Positions 1 to 7,884 of a stretch of DNA of 64,000 nucleotides are shown here, in pieces. This stretch comes from CAKZLS01 sp963701445 (GTDB lineage: Bacteria; Pseudomonadota; Alphaproteobacteria; Rhodospirillales; Defluviicoccaceae): contig CAVPAM010000050.1 in the NCBI GenBank assembly GCA_963701445.1, positions 68,223 through 132,222 of the forward strand, in the 5' to 3' direction. The position numbers were made by a program, and so were the translations under genes. A model generated the notes under the pieces. That model did no database searches and was not told the origin of the DNA. It saw nothing but the letters and a program-made list of their open reading frames with translations. Each line of letters begins with the position of its first letter. Position 1 is the stretch's first letter.

Positions 1-1
1 G

Positions 2-349
2 CTGATCGCCGCTCCGGGAGGGGAAGGGCTGGCCGAGATTCACGAGTTTTTCGGCAATTTCATCATGGTCCTCGCGGCCATCCACGTCCTCGCCGTGTTC
101 GTCGACTGGCTGTTGACCAAGGAAAATCTGATCAAGGCGATGATCACCGGCCGAAAGACCCTCGACGATACGGAAGCCGCGCGGCAGCGCCCCCTGGTCG
201 GCGCCTGGCGTGGATTGGCTGTTGCCGCGATCGTCGCCGTTCTCGGCGCCTTTCTCTTCCAGCAGACGGATTTCGGTTCGGCGGCCGGGCCGGGGGAGCG
301 CGCGGGGTACGGGCACGGGTCCGAGGATTACCAAGTTCACGACGACTGA
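2..349 (+). CDS. Cytochrome b561 family protein, C-terminal part (5' end outside window)
   Basis: The reading frame is open from base 2, so the gene begins upstream. The visible part has the pattern of the last segments of a bacterial di-heme cytochrome b561: an IHEFFGNF stretch leads into a membrane helix with a conserved histidine (AAIHVLAVFVDWLL), then the family-typical ENLIKAMITGRK loop, then one more hydrophobic segment near the end (AVAAIVAVLGAFLF). Such proteins carry electrons across the inner membrane and often serve soluble c-type cytochromes. Its stop lies 17 bases before the cytochrome c peroxidase start, so the two are probably co-transcribed and the b561 may supply electrons to the peroxidase; that link is inferred from position only. 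Confidence 0.8.
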   Translation: MIAAPGGEGLAEIHEFFGNFIMVLAAIHVLAVFVDWLLTKENLIKAMITGRKTLDDTEAARQRPLVGAWRGLAVAAIVAVLGAFLFQQTDFGSAAGPGERAGYGHGSEDYQVHDD

Positions 350-366
350 AACCAGAGGAGGGACAC

Positions 367-1407
367 ATGCGGCGCATTTTTTTGGCGGCGATGTCGGCGT
401 TGGGGCTGCTTGCGAGCGTGCCGGCGTCGGCCCAGGATGACCTGATGTCGGAGGCGAATGATCTGTTCCAACCGATCCCGTCATCGCCGCCCGAAATCGA
501 GGGCAATCCCGCGACACCCGAAAAGCTTGAGTTGGGCCGGATGCTTTATTTCGAACCCCGGCTGTCCGAGAGCCACACCATCACCTGCAATTCCTGTCAC
601 ATCGTCGGTCTCGGCGGGGTCGACATGCTGGAAACCTCGGTGGGGCACCGTTGGCAGCGGGGCGGACGGAACGCCCCCACAGTGCTCAATTCCGTGTTCA
701 ACACCGCGCAGTTCTGGGACGGCCGGGCCAAGGATCTGGCCGACCAAGCCGGGGGCCCGATGGTCAATCCGGTGGAAATGGCGAGCTCGCCCGAGCACGT
801 CGTGGAGCAGCTCCATGGCATCCCGGGATACGCGGACGAGTTCAGGCGGGCCTACGCCGGCGCGAAGGACCCGATAACCCTGGACAACGCCACCAAGGCC
901 ATCGAGGTGTTCGAAGCCACCCTGATCACGCCGAATGCTCCTTTCGACCGCTTTCTCAACGGCGACGCCGACGCCCTCACCGAACAGCAGAAAAAGGGCC
1001 TTCGGCTGTTCATCGACAGTGGCTGCGCGGCCTGCCACAACGGAATCAACGTCGGCGGCGGCATGTATGCGCCTTTCGGCGTGGTGGAAAAGCCGGGCGC
1101 CGACTTCCTGCCGTTAACGGACAAGGGACGGTTCGAGGTCACCAAGTCGGTGGACGACGAGTACGTCTATAAGGTTCCCACGCTCCGCAACATCGCGCTC
1201 ACGCCTCCCTACTTTCACACCGGAAAGTCATGGGACCTGCGCCAGGCGGTGGCGGTCATGGGCACCACTCAGCTGGGGGAAAAGCTCACCGACGAGCAGG
1301 TGGACCTGATCACCGCTTTCCTGCACACGCTTACCGGCGACCAGCCCAAGGTCGAATACCCCATCCTACCGCCCAGCGTTGCCACGACCCCGCGTCCAAA
1401 ACCGTAA
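367..1407 (+). CDS. Di-heme cytochrome c peroxidase (CcpA/MauG family), periplasmic
   Basis: 346 residues. A Sec signal peptide ends near residue 22 (ASVPASAQ). Two heme-attachment motifs are visible, CNSCH (about residue 76) and CAACH (about residue 220), plus the family stretch around RGGRNAPTVLNSVFN and the C-terminal YFHTGKSWDLRQAV segment. The family reduces H2O2 to water with electrons from small c-type cytochromes. Length fits bacterial di-heme peroxidases. An AGAGGAGGG Shine-Dalgarno site sits just before the ATG. It follows a cytochrome b561 by 17 bases. A MauG-like oxidase role is possible for the superfamily, but no mau genes are nearby, so peroxidase is the better call. Confidence 0.9.
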   Translation: MRRIFLAAMSALGLLASVPASAQDDLMSEANDLFQPIPSSPPEIEGNPATPEKLELGRMLYFEPRLSESHTITCNSCHIVGLGGVDMLETSVGHRWQRGGRNAPTVLNSVFNTAQFWDGRAKDLADQAGGPMVNPVEMASSPEHVVEQLHGIPGYADEFRRAYAGAKDPITLDNATKAIEVFEATLITPNAPFDRFLNGDADALTEQQKKGLRLFIDSGCAACHNGINVGGGMYAPFGVVEKPGADFLPLTDKGRFEVTKSVDDEYVYKVPTLRNIALTPPYFHTGKSWDLRQAVAVMGTTQLGEKLTDEQVDLITAFLHTLTGDQPKVEYPILPPSVATTPRPKP

Positions 1408-1420
1408 AAGTCAGAGTACG

Positions 1421-2812
1421 ATGGTGAACGGGATCCCGGGATCGAGCCATGGCAACGCCGCCGGAGCGTCAGCGCGCTCCGGCGCCTTGGCGCCTCCGAA
1501 ACCGGGAACGTTCGCTTCCTCGGACGAGGGAACGGCGGGCAGCGGCGCCCCGGCGGCCATCGCCGCTTCCACCGGCCAGAACGGACAGGACTCCCCGCGC
1601 GCTGGTCTGATTGAGGAACTGGTCTCCAATTCCGCCCACTACCCGCTCGCCAACGCCGTTCTCGAAATTCTCCTTGTCCGCGAGGTGGGCTTTCAACTCG
1701 GTATCGAGGTTTTCGCCATGTTCGCCGCGGCGGTGGTGCAGGCCTATGTCCTTGTCCAAGCGAGGCGCGCCGCGGCGCCGCGCCCACTCCTTGGAAACCT
1801 CGTGGGCCCCACGGTCTTTTCGTTGATCACGGCCGTCGTTTCGGGGCCCGCCATGCTGGCATCCCCAAACTACGTCGCTTACTGGTTTTTTTCCGTTGTG
1901 ATCGGGACGCTGCAGTGGGCTCAGCTTCGTCTGGACATCCGGGGAAAGGAGGCGCTGCTCCTGATGGAGAGCATGGTCCGGGCCTCGATCCTGCTGGCAA
2001 CCTACTGGATCTTTGAGATCTTTATCGACCGCCATTATGCGACTCTCTCCGGGTTCCTCTCCGACAACAGCCATCTTTACGTAACGATCGTGATCCCGGT
2101 CCTGGGTATTTTTCTGGGCATCGCCAATGTTTCCCGCCTTCGCTCCCGCGCCCTCCTTGCAAGTATGAACACGCGGCTCCAGACTCTCTCGGAATGGTGC
2201 TGGGGCTCCAACATCGTCTGCACCGCAATGAGTGACCCCGCCGCCCTGAAGCCAAGCCGGCAGATGCGCACGCTGTTGTTCATGGACATCCGGCGCTTCA
2301 CTCCGTGGTGCGAACGGCACGTCGCCGCCGAAGTCACGGAGATGCTCGAGACCTTTTATCGCGCGTGTGAGGACGTCTGGTCCCGACACACATTCGTGTC
2401 GGCCCGGCTCACCGCCGATCAGATCCTTCTCGTCTTCGCCGATCCCGACGAAGCGGCACGCGCGGCCTTGGAACTTCGATCCGAGGTCGAGGCCGCGCTC
2501 AGTCCCTACGGCCTGCGGGCCGGCATGGGGATCAACACCGGTCAGGTGGTGGAGGGACTGATCGGTGGACGAAGCAAGAAAGTATACGAGGTGGTGGGGG
2601 ATTGTGCCAACGCCGCCAGTCGCATTTGCCAAGCCGCGAAGGGAGGAGAAATTCTTATTTCGGAGGCGTCGGCGCGGCGCCTGAAGCATCCTTTCGCGCT
2701 CGGACCTTCGTTCGAGGTATCGGCCAAAGGCAAGGACGGCGACATCAAGGTTTACAGGCTTGTCGGAGGCGAGGCATCGCCTGGCCCCGATTTCTCAGCG
2801 AGCCCTGTGTGA
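1421..2812 (+). CDS. Membrane-bound class III adenylate/guanylate cyclase
   Basis: 463 residues from the ATG at 1421; a TTG at 1379 would overlap the peroxidase and is less likely. The first ~60 residues are low-complexity (Gly/Ala/Ser-rich). Several hydrophobic helices follow between about residues 75 and 235 (for example GPTVFSLITAVVSGPAML and VTIVIPVLGIFLGIANV). The rest is a class III cyclase catalytic domain: LLFMDIRRFTPWCE with the first metal-binding Asp near residue 289, TADQILLVFADP with the second, and GMGINTGQVVEGLIGG followed by YEVVGDCANAASRI. It should make cAMP or cGMP at the membrane. The substrate cannot be set from sequence by eye. No sensor domain is recognised, so the helical part probably senses the input. 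Confidence 0.82.
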   Translation: MVNGIPGSSHGNAAGASARSGALAPPKPGTFASSDEGTAGSGAPAAIAASTGQNGQDSPRAGLIEELVSNSAHYPLANAVLEILLVREVGFQLGIEVFAMFAAAVVQAYVLVQARRAAAPRPLLGNLVGPTVFSLITAVVSGPAMLASPNYVAYWFFSVVIGTLQWAQLRLDIRGKEALLLMESMVRASILLATYWIFEIFIDRHYATLSGFLSDNSHLYVTIVIPVLGIFLGIANVSRLRSRALLASMNTRLQTLSEWCWGSNIVCTAMSDPAALKPSRQMRTLLFMDIRRFTPWCERHVAAEVTEMLETFYRACEDVWSRHTFVSARLTADQILLVFADPDEAARAALELRSEVEAALSPYGLRAGMGINTGQVVEGLIGGRSKKVYEVVGDCANAASRICQAAKGGEILISEASARRLKHPFALGPSFEVSAKGKDGDIKVYRLVGGEASPGPDFSASPV

Positions 2813-3136
2813 ATGCCATCTGGTTTTTCGGTGATCATTCGGTTTTCTGCCCAGCCCCGGCTGGGGATGGCGCCAAATCCCTAATGGTCCGACCGGCCTG
2901 TGCTTGATCTCGGTGCTTACGAGGACCTTGCCGAGAAAGGTGCCGCCTTTCCAGTTTCTTGACGGGCTGATGGGTCTGGAGCCGAACCCGCCGCCGCGGT
3001 TCGGGCAGACGTTGTCAAGGACATGCTCGACACACGTGGCGCGGAACGTGCACTCGTAAGTAAAGATGCGGGCTTCGAGCGAGCTGGGAGGCAACGCGGT
3101 GTTGCCGTGCTCGCAGGTCGGTCCGAGCTCAAGCAT
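2795..3136 (-). pseudogene. Degenerate DUF1272 family protein (zinc-finger cysteines lost)
   Basis: The 113-residue frame opens MLELGPTCEHG and continues LPPSSLEARIFTYECTFR, NVCPNRGGGF and RNWKGGTFLGK, which follows the proteobacterial DUF1272 pattern almost end to end. That family normally carries a cysteine-rich zinc-binding arrangement (C-E-C-C, IC-x-x-ECTFC, CPNC). Here about five cysteines are replaced: CECC has become CEHG, the Cys before FECTF is Phe, the Cys after ECTF is Arg, and CPNC is CPNR. The reading frame is still open, but the tail after KHRPV no longer resembles the family and the end overlaps the cyclase stop on the other strand. I read it as a gene that has lost constraint; a functional metal-free variant is the alternative. 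Confidence 0.55.
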
Positions 3137-3317
3137 GCGCCCCCCCTTTTGCGGTCATCCGAACAATATACTGAAGAACAACGGCGTCGAAGTCGATGAA
3201 TATCGATTTCCATCACGCGAGCCCGGATCCGTTGCTTTCGTGGGCGCGAGGGTATTCCACTTGGAAACGGAAGAAGAAATCCGAAGGGGACGCGCGCGGC
3301 GGCCAATTCCGCCGGCC

Positions 3318-3887
3318 TCAGCCGTCGATGCGCCGGAGTTCGGCGCGGAGGCGCTGTTCGACGGTGCCGTCGCGGACCCGCGTGAAGGACAGAGACATGC
3401 CGGCGCCGGTCAGCGTCCGGTCGTAGCTCTGCAGGACGTAGCCGCCGTCCTCGAGGAAGGACAGGAGATGCACGCGCATCGCCCTGCCCTGGACATGGGC
3501 CCAGGCGAGGGACCCGCCGTCCAGCGCGCTTTCCGACGCCCCGGTCGCGGCGGCCGCGTCCGGCGGTACCGCCCGGTACATGGGCCGGCCGTCCTTGTTG
3601 GGACGGAACTCCAGGAACTGGGAGTTGCGGCGCTGGGACTCGCCGAACTTGAACAGGGTCGTCTGCCATTCGACGACGAAGCCGTCTTCGCCGGCCGGCC
3701 GTATGGACACCCGGAGGTCGCGGGGCAGCATCTCCACGCTGGGCATCAGCGACTTGCCCACGTAGGTTCCGAAAAAGGGCTTGAGGAGAGACGAGTCCGC
3801 CCGGGCGGAACCGACGCCCCCAACGGCGCCAAACACGACACCGCCGGCCGCGAGGACAACCATCAACAATCGAAGCGCGCGTGTCAT
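3318..3887 (-). CDS. Secreted protein of unknown family, copy A (paralogue at 23360-23926)
   Basis: 189 residues with a Sec signal peptide (MTRALRLLMVVLAAGG..., cleavage near SARA-DS, residue 30). I do not recognise the family. It is a full-length paralogue of the protein at 23360-23926: shared blocks include LKPFFGT, PRDL-x-V, WQTTL, LEFRP, LDG-x-x-x-AWA, QSYDR-x-LT and VEQRL, roughly half the positions by eye. Alternating hydrophobic positions in the mature part suggest a small beta-rich soluble fold. It lies 37 bases after the 87-residue gene at 3925-4188 and probably shares its transcript. The shared motif QSYDRTLTGAGMSLSF may be a functional core. Confidence 0.75.
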   Translation of the reverse strand: MTRALRLLMVVLAAGGVVFGAVGGVGSARADSSLLKPFFGTYVGKSLMPSVEMLPRDLRVSIRPAGEDGFVVEWQTTLFKFGESQRRNSQFLEFRPNKDGRPMYRAVPPDAAAATGASESALDGGSLAWAHVQGRAMRVHLLSFLEDGGYVLQSYDRTLTGAGMSLSFTRVRDGTVEQRLRAELRRIDG

Positions 3888-3924
3888 GCTCTCATCCCTC
3901 CTGTCGACCCGCCCCCGAACGGGC

Positions 3925-4188
3925 TCACTCGGACGCGCCGGGCTTGCGGGGCAGATCGATCTTACGGGTCGCCTCGCTCCCCTTCAAGCCATACCCCTTG
4001 CGGATCTCCACGTTGCGCAGCATCACCTCGAGACAGGTCTTGTCCTCGAAGGCGCCCGCCGCCGGCTCCGCGTAGCGCGCCGCGAGGGTGTGGAACAGTT
4101 CCCGCTCGGTGGGCGAGAGCCGGTCGGCGACCCCCGCCACCTCGCCAAGGAGGGCCTTGATCTCGGCGTACTGGACCAGGTTCACCAT
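3925..4188 (-). CDS. Small hypothetical protein (87 aa)
   Basis: The frame is open to 4389, but the part before MVNLVQYAEIKALLG is Arg/Gly-rich and looks like non-coding translation, so the ATG at 4188 is chosen. The 87-residue product is soluble, largely helical in pattern (LLGEVAGVADRLSPTERELFHTLAARYAE) and ends in a basic stretch (RKIDLPRKPGASE). No signal peptide and no known family recognised. It is immediately upstream of the secreted unknown protein copy A and divergent from aqpZ, so it is likely the first gene of a two-gene unit. Confidence 0.5.
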   Translation of the reverse strand: MVNLVQYAEIKALLGEVAGVADRLSPTERELFHTLAARYAEPAAGAFEDKTCLEVMLRNVEIRKGYGLKGSEATRKIDLPRKPGASE

Positions 4189-4458
4189 GGTGTTGGACCA
4201 TCCCTTCGCGATGCCCGGCAAACGCGCCGAGCCGCGGCACCCCTCATCGCGGTTCAGTCTGGCATCGCCAAGCCGGGCATGCAAGGCCCCCCGCGGACCG
4301 GCGCCGCACAGGCGGCCGCCGGGAACGACGTTCCGACAATCATCCCCCTGCCCCGCTTTTGCGAGATCCGCCTCAACCGAATGTTGCAAAACCGGCTGGA
4401 ATCGGGTTTTGTGCCGTCGGCTCGTGGTGAGCCTGGATCATTCGGAGGGGAAAATCTC

Positions 4459-5163
4459 ATGCCACTGTCACGCAAACTGGGGGCCGAGTTTCTCGGCACC
4501 TTTTGGCTCGTCTTCGGCGGTTGCGGTAGCGCCGTGCTGGCCGCCGGGTTTCCGGAACTGGGAATCGGGTTCGTCGGCGTATCCCTGGCTTTCGGTTTAA
4601 CGGTTTTGACCATGGCCTACGCGGTGGGCCATATTTCCGGCGGGCATTTCAACCCGGCGGTGACCATCGGGCTGTGGGCCGGCGGGCGGTTTTCCACCGG
4701 CGAGATCATCCCCTACTGGATCGCGCAGGTGATCGGGGCCATCGCCGCCGCCGGGGCGCTGTACCTCATCGCCAGCGGCAACGCCGAGTTCGCGCTCTCC
4801 ACCGGTTTCGCCTCCAACGGGTTCGGCGAGCATTCTCCGGGCGGGTATTCCATGAGCGCGGCCATCGCCGCCGAAATCATCCTGACGTTCTTCTTCCTGA
4901 TCATCATCCTGGGCGCGACGGACAGCCGCGCGCCGGCCGGCTTCGCCCCGCTGGCCATCGGCCTCGCGCTGACCCTGATCCATTTGATCAGCATTCCGGT
5001 GACCAACACCTCGGTGAACCCGGCGCGAAGCACGGGCCAGGCTATTTTCGTCGGCGACTGGGCGCTGATGCAGCTCTGGTTCTTCTGGGTCATGCCGCTC
5101 ATCGGCGGCGCGCTCGGCGGCTTCGTCTATCGTTGGCTTGGCAGCAAGGGCGAAAACGGTTAG
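4459..5163 (+). CDS. aqpZ: Aquaporin Z, water channel
   Basis: 234 residues, the usual AqpZ length. Six membrane helices with the two half-helix signatures: HFNPAV (NPA at residues 65-67) and SVNPARSTG (second NPA, near residue 190). The arginine after the second NPA and the His-bearing helix five region (LTLIHLISIPVTNTSVNPAR) fit a water-selective pore rather than a glycerol facilitator. The frame is open far upstream, but the ATG at 4459 has a GGAGGGG ribosome site nine bases before it and starts the family-typical LSRKLGAEFLGTFWLVFGG. It stands alone, followed 94 bases later by the sulfatase gene. Confidence 0.95.
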   Translation: MPLSRKLGAEFLGTFWLVFGGCGSAVLAAGFPELGIGFVGVSLAFGLTVLTMAYAVGHISGGHFNPAVTIGLWAGGRFSTGEIIPYWIAQVIGAIAAAGALYLIASGNAEFALSTGFASNGFGEHSPGGYSMSAAIAAEIILTFFFLIIILGATDSRAPAGFAPLAIGLALTLIHLISIPVTNTSVNPARSTGQAIFVGDWALMQLWFFWVMPLIGGALGGFVYRWLGSKGENG

Positions 5164-5257
5164 AAAAAAAGACACCTAGACGGTTGGTATCGAGGGGCCG
5201 GCGTTGAGCGTCGGCCCCCAACATAAAGAAAACAATGAAACCGGGAGGGAAGCAGAG

Positions 5258-6814
5258 ATGAAACGGACAGGGATTCATGGGGTGCTCGGCGTCCTGGGCA
5301 TGGCGCTTGCCGCGGTGCTGGCGGCGCCGGCGTTCGCGGAAGACCAGAAACCCAACATTCTGGTGATCTGGGGCGACGACATCGGTCAATCCAACGTCAG
5401 CGCCTATACGCGCGGCATGGTGGGTTACCAGACCCCCAACATCGACCGGATCGCCAACGAGGGCATGATGTTCACCGACTACTACGGCGAGCAGTCGTGC
5501 ACCGCCGGGCGGTCGTCGTTCATCACCGGCCAGAGCGTGTTCCGCACGGGCTTGTCCAAGGTGGGCCTGCCGGGCGCCGAGCTGGGCATGCGGATCGAGG
5601 ATCCCACCATCGCCGGCCTGCTCAAGGCCCGGGGCTACGTCACCGGCCAGTTCGGCAAGAACCACCTGGGCGACAAGGACGAGCACCTTCCCACCAATCA
5701 CGGCTTCGACGAATTCCTCGGCAACCTCTATCACCTCAACGCCGAGGAGGAGCCGGAACTCCCCGACTATCCCAAGGATCCGGAGTTCCGCAAGAAATTC
5801 GGGCCGCGCGGCGTCATCAAGTCCGCCGCCGGCGGCGAGATCATCGACACCGGGCCGCTCACCCGGAAGCGCATGGAAATCATCGACGACGAGACGGTGG
5901 ACGCCACCCTCGACTTCATCGACCGGGCGCACAAGGACGGCAAGCCGTTCTTCGTGTGGTGGAACGGAACGCGCATGCATTTCCGGACCCACGTGAAGCC
6001 GGAACTGCGGGGCATTTCCGGTCAGAACGAATACGGCGACGGCATGGTCGAGCACGACATGCACGTGGGCAAGCTGCTCAAGAAGCTCGACGACCTCGGG
6101 ATCGCCGACAACACCATCGTGTTCTATTCCACCGACAACGGGCCGCATATGAACACCTGGCCGGACGCCGGCTGGAACCCGTTCCGCGGCGAGAAGAACA
6201 CCAACTGGGAAGGCGGCTGGCGGGTGCCGTCGATGGTCCGCTGGCCCGGCAAGATCAAGTCCGGGACCGTGTCCAACGACATCATGCACCACATGGACTG
6301 GCTGCCCACGTTTCTGGCGGCGGCCGGCGATCCGGATGTAAAGGCGCAACTCAAGGAGGGCGGCGTCACCGCCATGGGCCGCGAGTACAAGGTCCACCTG
6401 GACGGCTACAATTTCCTGCCCTACCTGACCGGACAGGAAGAGAAGGCGCCGCGCAAGGAGATCTTCTACTTCTCCGACGACGGCGACCTGACGGCGCTCC
6501 GCTACAACGACTGGAAGCTGATCTTCATGGAACAGCGGATGGCCGGGACCCTCGCGGTTTGGGCCAATCCGTTCACGCCGCTGCGCGTGCCGCTGATCTT
6601 CAACCTGCGCCGCGACCCCTACGAGCGGGCGACGATCACGTCCAACACCTATTACGACTGGCTGCTCGACCACGCCTTCGCAATGGTGCCGGCCCAGGCC
6701 TACGTCGCCCAGTTCCTGGAAACCTTCAAGGCGTTTCCGCCGCGCCAGAAGGCGGCGAGCTTCAGCCTCGACCAGGCGATGGAATTGCTCGAGACTCCCT
6801 CGGGCGCGAAGTAG
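5258..6814 (+). CDS. Secreted arylsulfatase (type I, formylglycine-dependent)
   Basis: 518 residues. Signal peptide ends at about residue 25 (APAFA-ED). The alkaline-phosphatase-fold start PNILVIWGDDIG carries the metal Asp pair. The catalytic site is CTAGR (Cys81), matching C-x-[A/P]-x-R, so the Cys must be converted to formylglycine by a sulfatase-modifying enzyme that is not encoded in this window. FGKNHLG and the STDNGPH metal-binding stretch near residue 290 are also present. The ATG at 5258 follows a GGGAGGGA site. Predicted to hydrolyse sulfate esters in the periplasm; substrate unknown. It is followed by a strong hairpin terminator and then by a secreted HAD hydrolase. Confidence 0.9.
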   Translation: MKRTGIHGVLGVLGMALAAVLAAPAFAEDQKPNILVIWGDDIGQSNVSAYTRGMVGYQTPNIDRIANEGMMFTDYYGEQSCTAGRSSFITGQSVFRTGLSKVGLPGAELGMRIEDPTIAGLLKARGYVTGQFGKNHLGDKDEHLPTNHGFDEFLGNLYHLNAEEEPELPDYPKDPEFRKKFGPRGVIKSAAGGEIIDTGPLTRKRMEIIDDETVDATLDFIDRAHKDGKPFFVWWNGTRMHFRTHVKPELRGISGQNEYGDGMVEHDMHVGKLLKKLDDLGIADNTIVFYSTDNGPHMNTWPDAGWNPFRGEKNTNWEGGWRVPSMVRWPGKIKSGTVSNDIMHHMDWLPTFLAAAGDPDVKAQLKEGGVTAMGREYKVHLDGYNFLPYLTGQEEKAPRKEIFYFSDDGDLTALRYNDWKLIFMEQRMAGTLAVWANPFTPLRVPLIFNLRRDPYERATITSNTYYDWLLDHAFAMVPAQAYVAQFLETFKAFPPRQKAASFSLDQAMELLETPSGAK

Positions 6815-6831
6815 GCGTCCCCGCCGATAGA

Positions 6832-6863
6832 AGCGCCGCCCCGGTCCGGGGCGGCGCTTTTTT
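6832..6863 (+). terminator. Intrinsic terminator after the sulfatase gene
   Basis: Perfect 11-bp GC-rich stem (agcgccgcccc at 6832-6842 with ggggcggcgct at 6848-6858), 5-base loop and a T run at 6858-6863. It ends 20 bases before the next start codon, so it separates the sulfatase from the HAD gene or lets only part of transcription pass. Confidence 0.85.
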
Positions 6864-6882
6864 CCATTGGAAGGGAGAGACC

Positions 6883-7866
6883 ATGAAACGCATCTTCGCA
6901 ATCTTCGTATGCTTCCTGGCGGCCCTTCCCGCGGCCGCCACGGCGGACCCGCTGCCGTCCTGGAACGACGGGCCGGCCAAGACGGCCATCGTCGAATTCG
7001 TCGAGGCGGTCACCACCGAGGGCGGTCCCGATTATGTGCCGCCGGCGGAGCGGATCGCGGTGTTCGACAACGACGGCACGCTGTGGTCGGAACAGCCGGT
7101 CTACGTGCAACTCGCCTTCGCGCTGGACCGGATCAAGGCGCTGGCCCCCGAGCACCCCGAATGGAAGGACACCCAACCGTTCAAGGCCGTGCTGGAGGGC
7201 GACCGCGACGCGCTGGCCGCCTCGGGGATGGAGGGCGTCGTCACGCTCGTCATGGCGTCCCACGCGGGCATGACCACCGACGAATTCTCCAAAGTCGTCA
7301 CCGACTGGCTGGCGACGGCGCGTCATCCGCGTTTCGACCGGCCGTACACCGAACTGGTCTACCGGCCCATGCTGGAGCTGCTCGCCTACCTGCGGGCCAA
7401 CGAGATCAAGACGTTCATCGTCTCCGGCGGCGGCATCGAGTTCATGCGGCCGTGGGCGGAGGCGGTCTACGGGATCCCGCCGGAGCAGGTGGTCGGCTCG
7501 TCCATCAAGACGGCGTACGAGGTGCGCGACGGCGTCCCGGTCATCGTCCGCCTGCCCGAGGTGGACTTCATCGACGACAAGGCCGGCAAGCCCGTGGGCA
7601 TCCAGAAATTCATCGGCCGGCGGCCCATCGCCGCGTTCGGCAACTCCGACGGCGACCTGCAGATGCTGGAGTGGACCACGGCCGGCGACGGCAGGCGCCT
7701 CGGCGTGATCGTTCGCCACGACGACGCCGAGCGCGAATACGCCTACGACCGCGAGGGCCACGTGGGCCGCCTCGACGCCGCGCTCGACCGGGCGCCCGAC
7801 GCCGGCTGGCTGGTGATTTCGATGAAATCGGACTGGTCCATGGTCTTCGGCGGCGACGGGCCCTGA
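6883..7866 (+). CDS. Secreted HAD-superfamily hydrolase
   Basis: 327 residues with a signal peptide ending near residue 22 (AAATA-DP). HAD motif I is FDNDGTLW (nucleophile Asp62, acid Asp64), motif II is FIVSGGG, and motif III/IV appears as the Lys of GIQKFIG and AFGNSDGDLQML. This is the layout of a phosphoserine-phosphatase-like phosphatase with a helical cap. The frame is open far upstream inside the sulfatase gene, but the ATG at 6883 has an AAGGGAGA site and starts the signal peptide. Export of a HAD phosphatase is uncommon and agrees with a periplasmic partnership with the sulfatase upstream (for example both removing ester groups); that is inference. Confidence 0.85.
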   Translation: MKRIFAIFVCFLAALPAAATADPLPSWNDGPAKTAIVEFVEAVTTEGGPDYVPPAERIAVFDNDGTLWSEQPVYVQLAFALDRIKALAPEHPEWKDTQPFKAVLEGDRDALAASGMEGVVTLVMASHAGMTTDEFSKVVTDWLATARHPRFDRPYTELVYRPMLELLAYLRANEIKTFIVSGGGIEFMRPWAEAVYGIPPEQVVGSSIKTAYEVRDGVPVIVRLPEVDFIDDKAGKPVGIQKFIGRRPIAAFGNSDGDLQMLEWTTAGDGRRLGVIVRHDDAEREYAYDREGHVGRLDAALDRAPDAGWLVISMKSDWSMVFGGDGP

Positions 7867-7884
7867 TCCCGGAACAGCCCGATC

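Noticed and set aside
5190..5215. GC-rich hairpin after aqpZ as a terminator
   Set aside because: The 7-bp stem has a long loop and no T run, so it is not listed.
5099..6901. A 600-codon minus-strand frame opposite the sulfatase
   Set aside because: Arg/Val/Gly-rich antisense reading; the plus-strand sulfatase is complete with its catalytic Cys.
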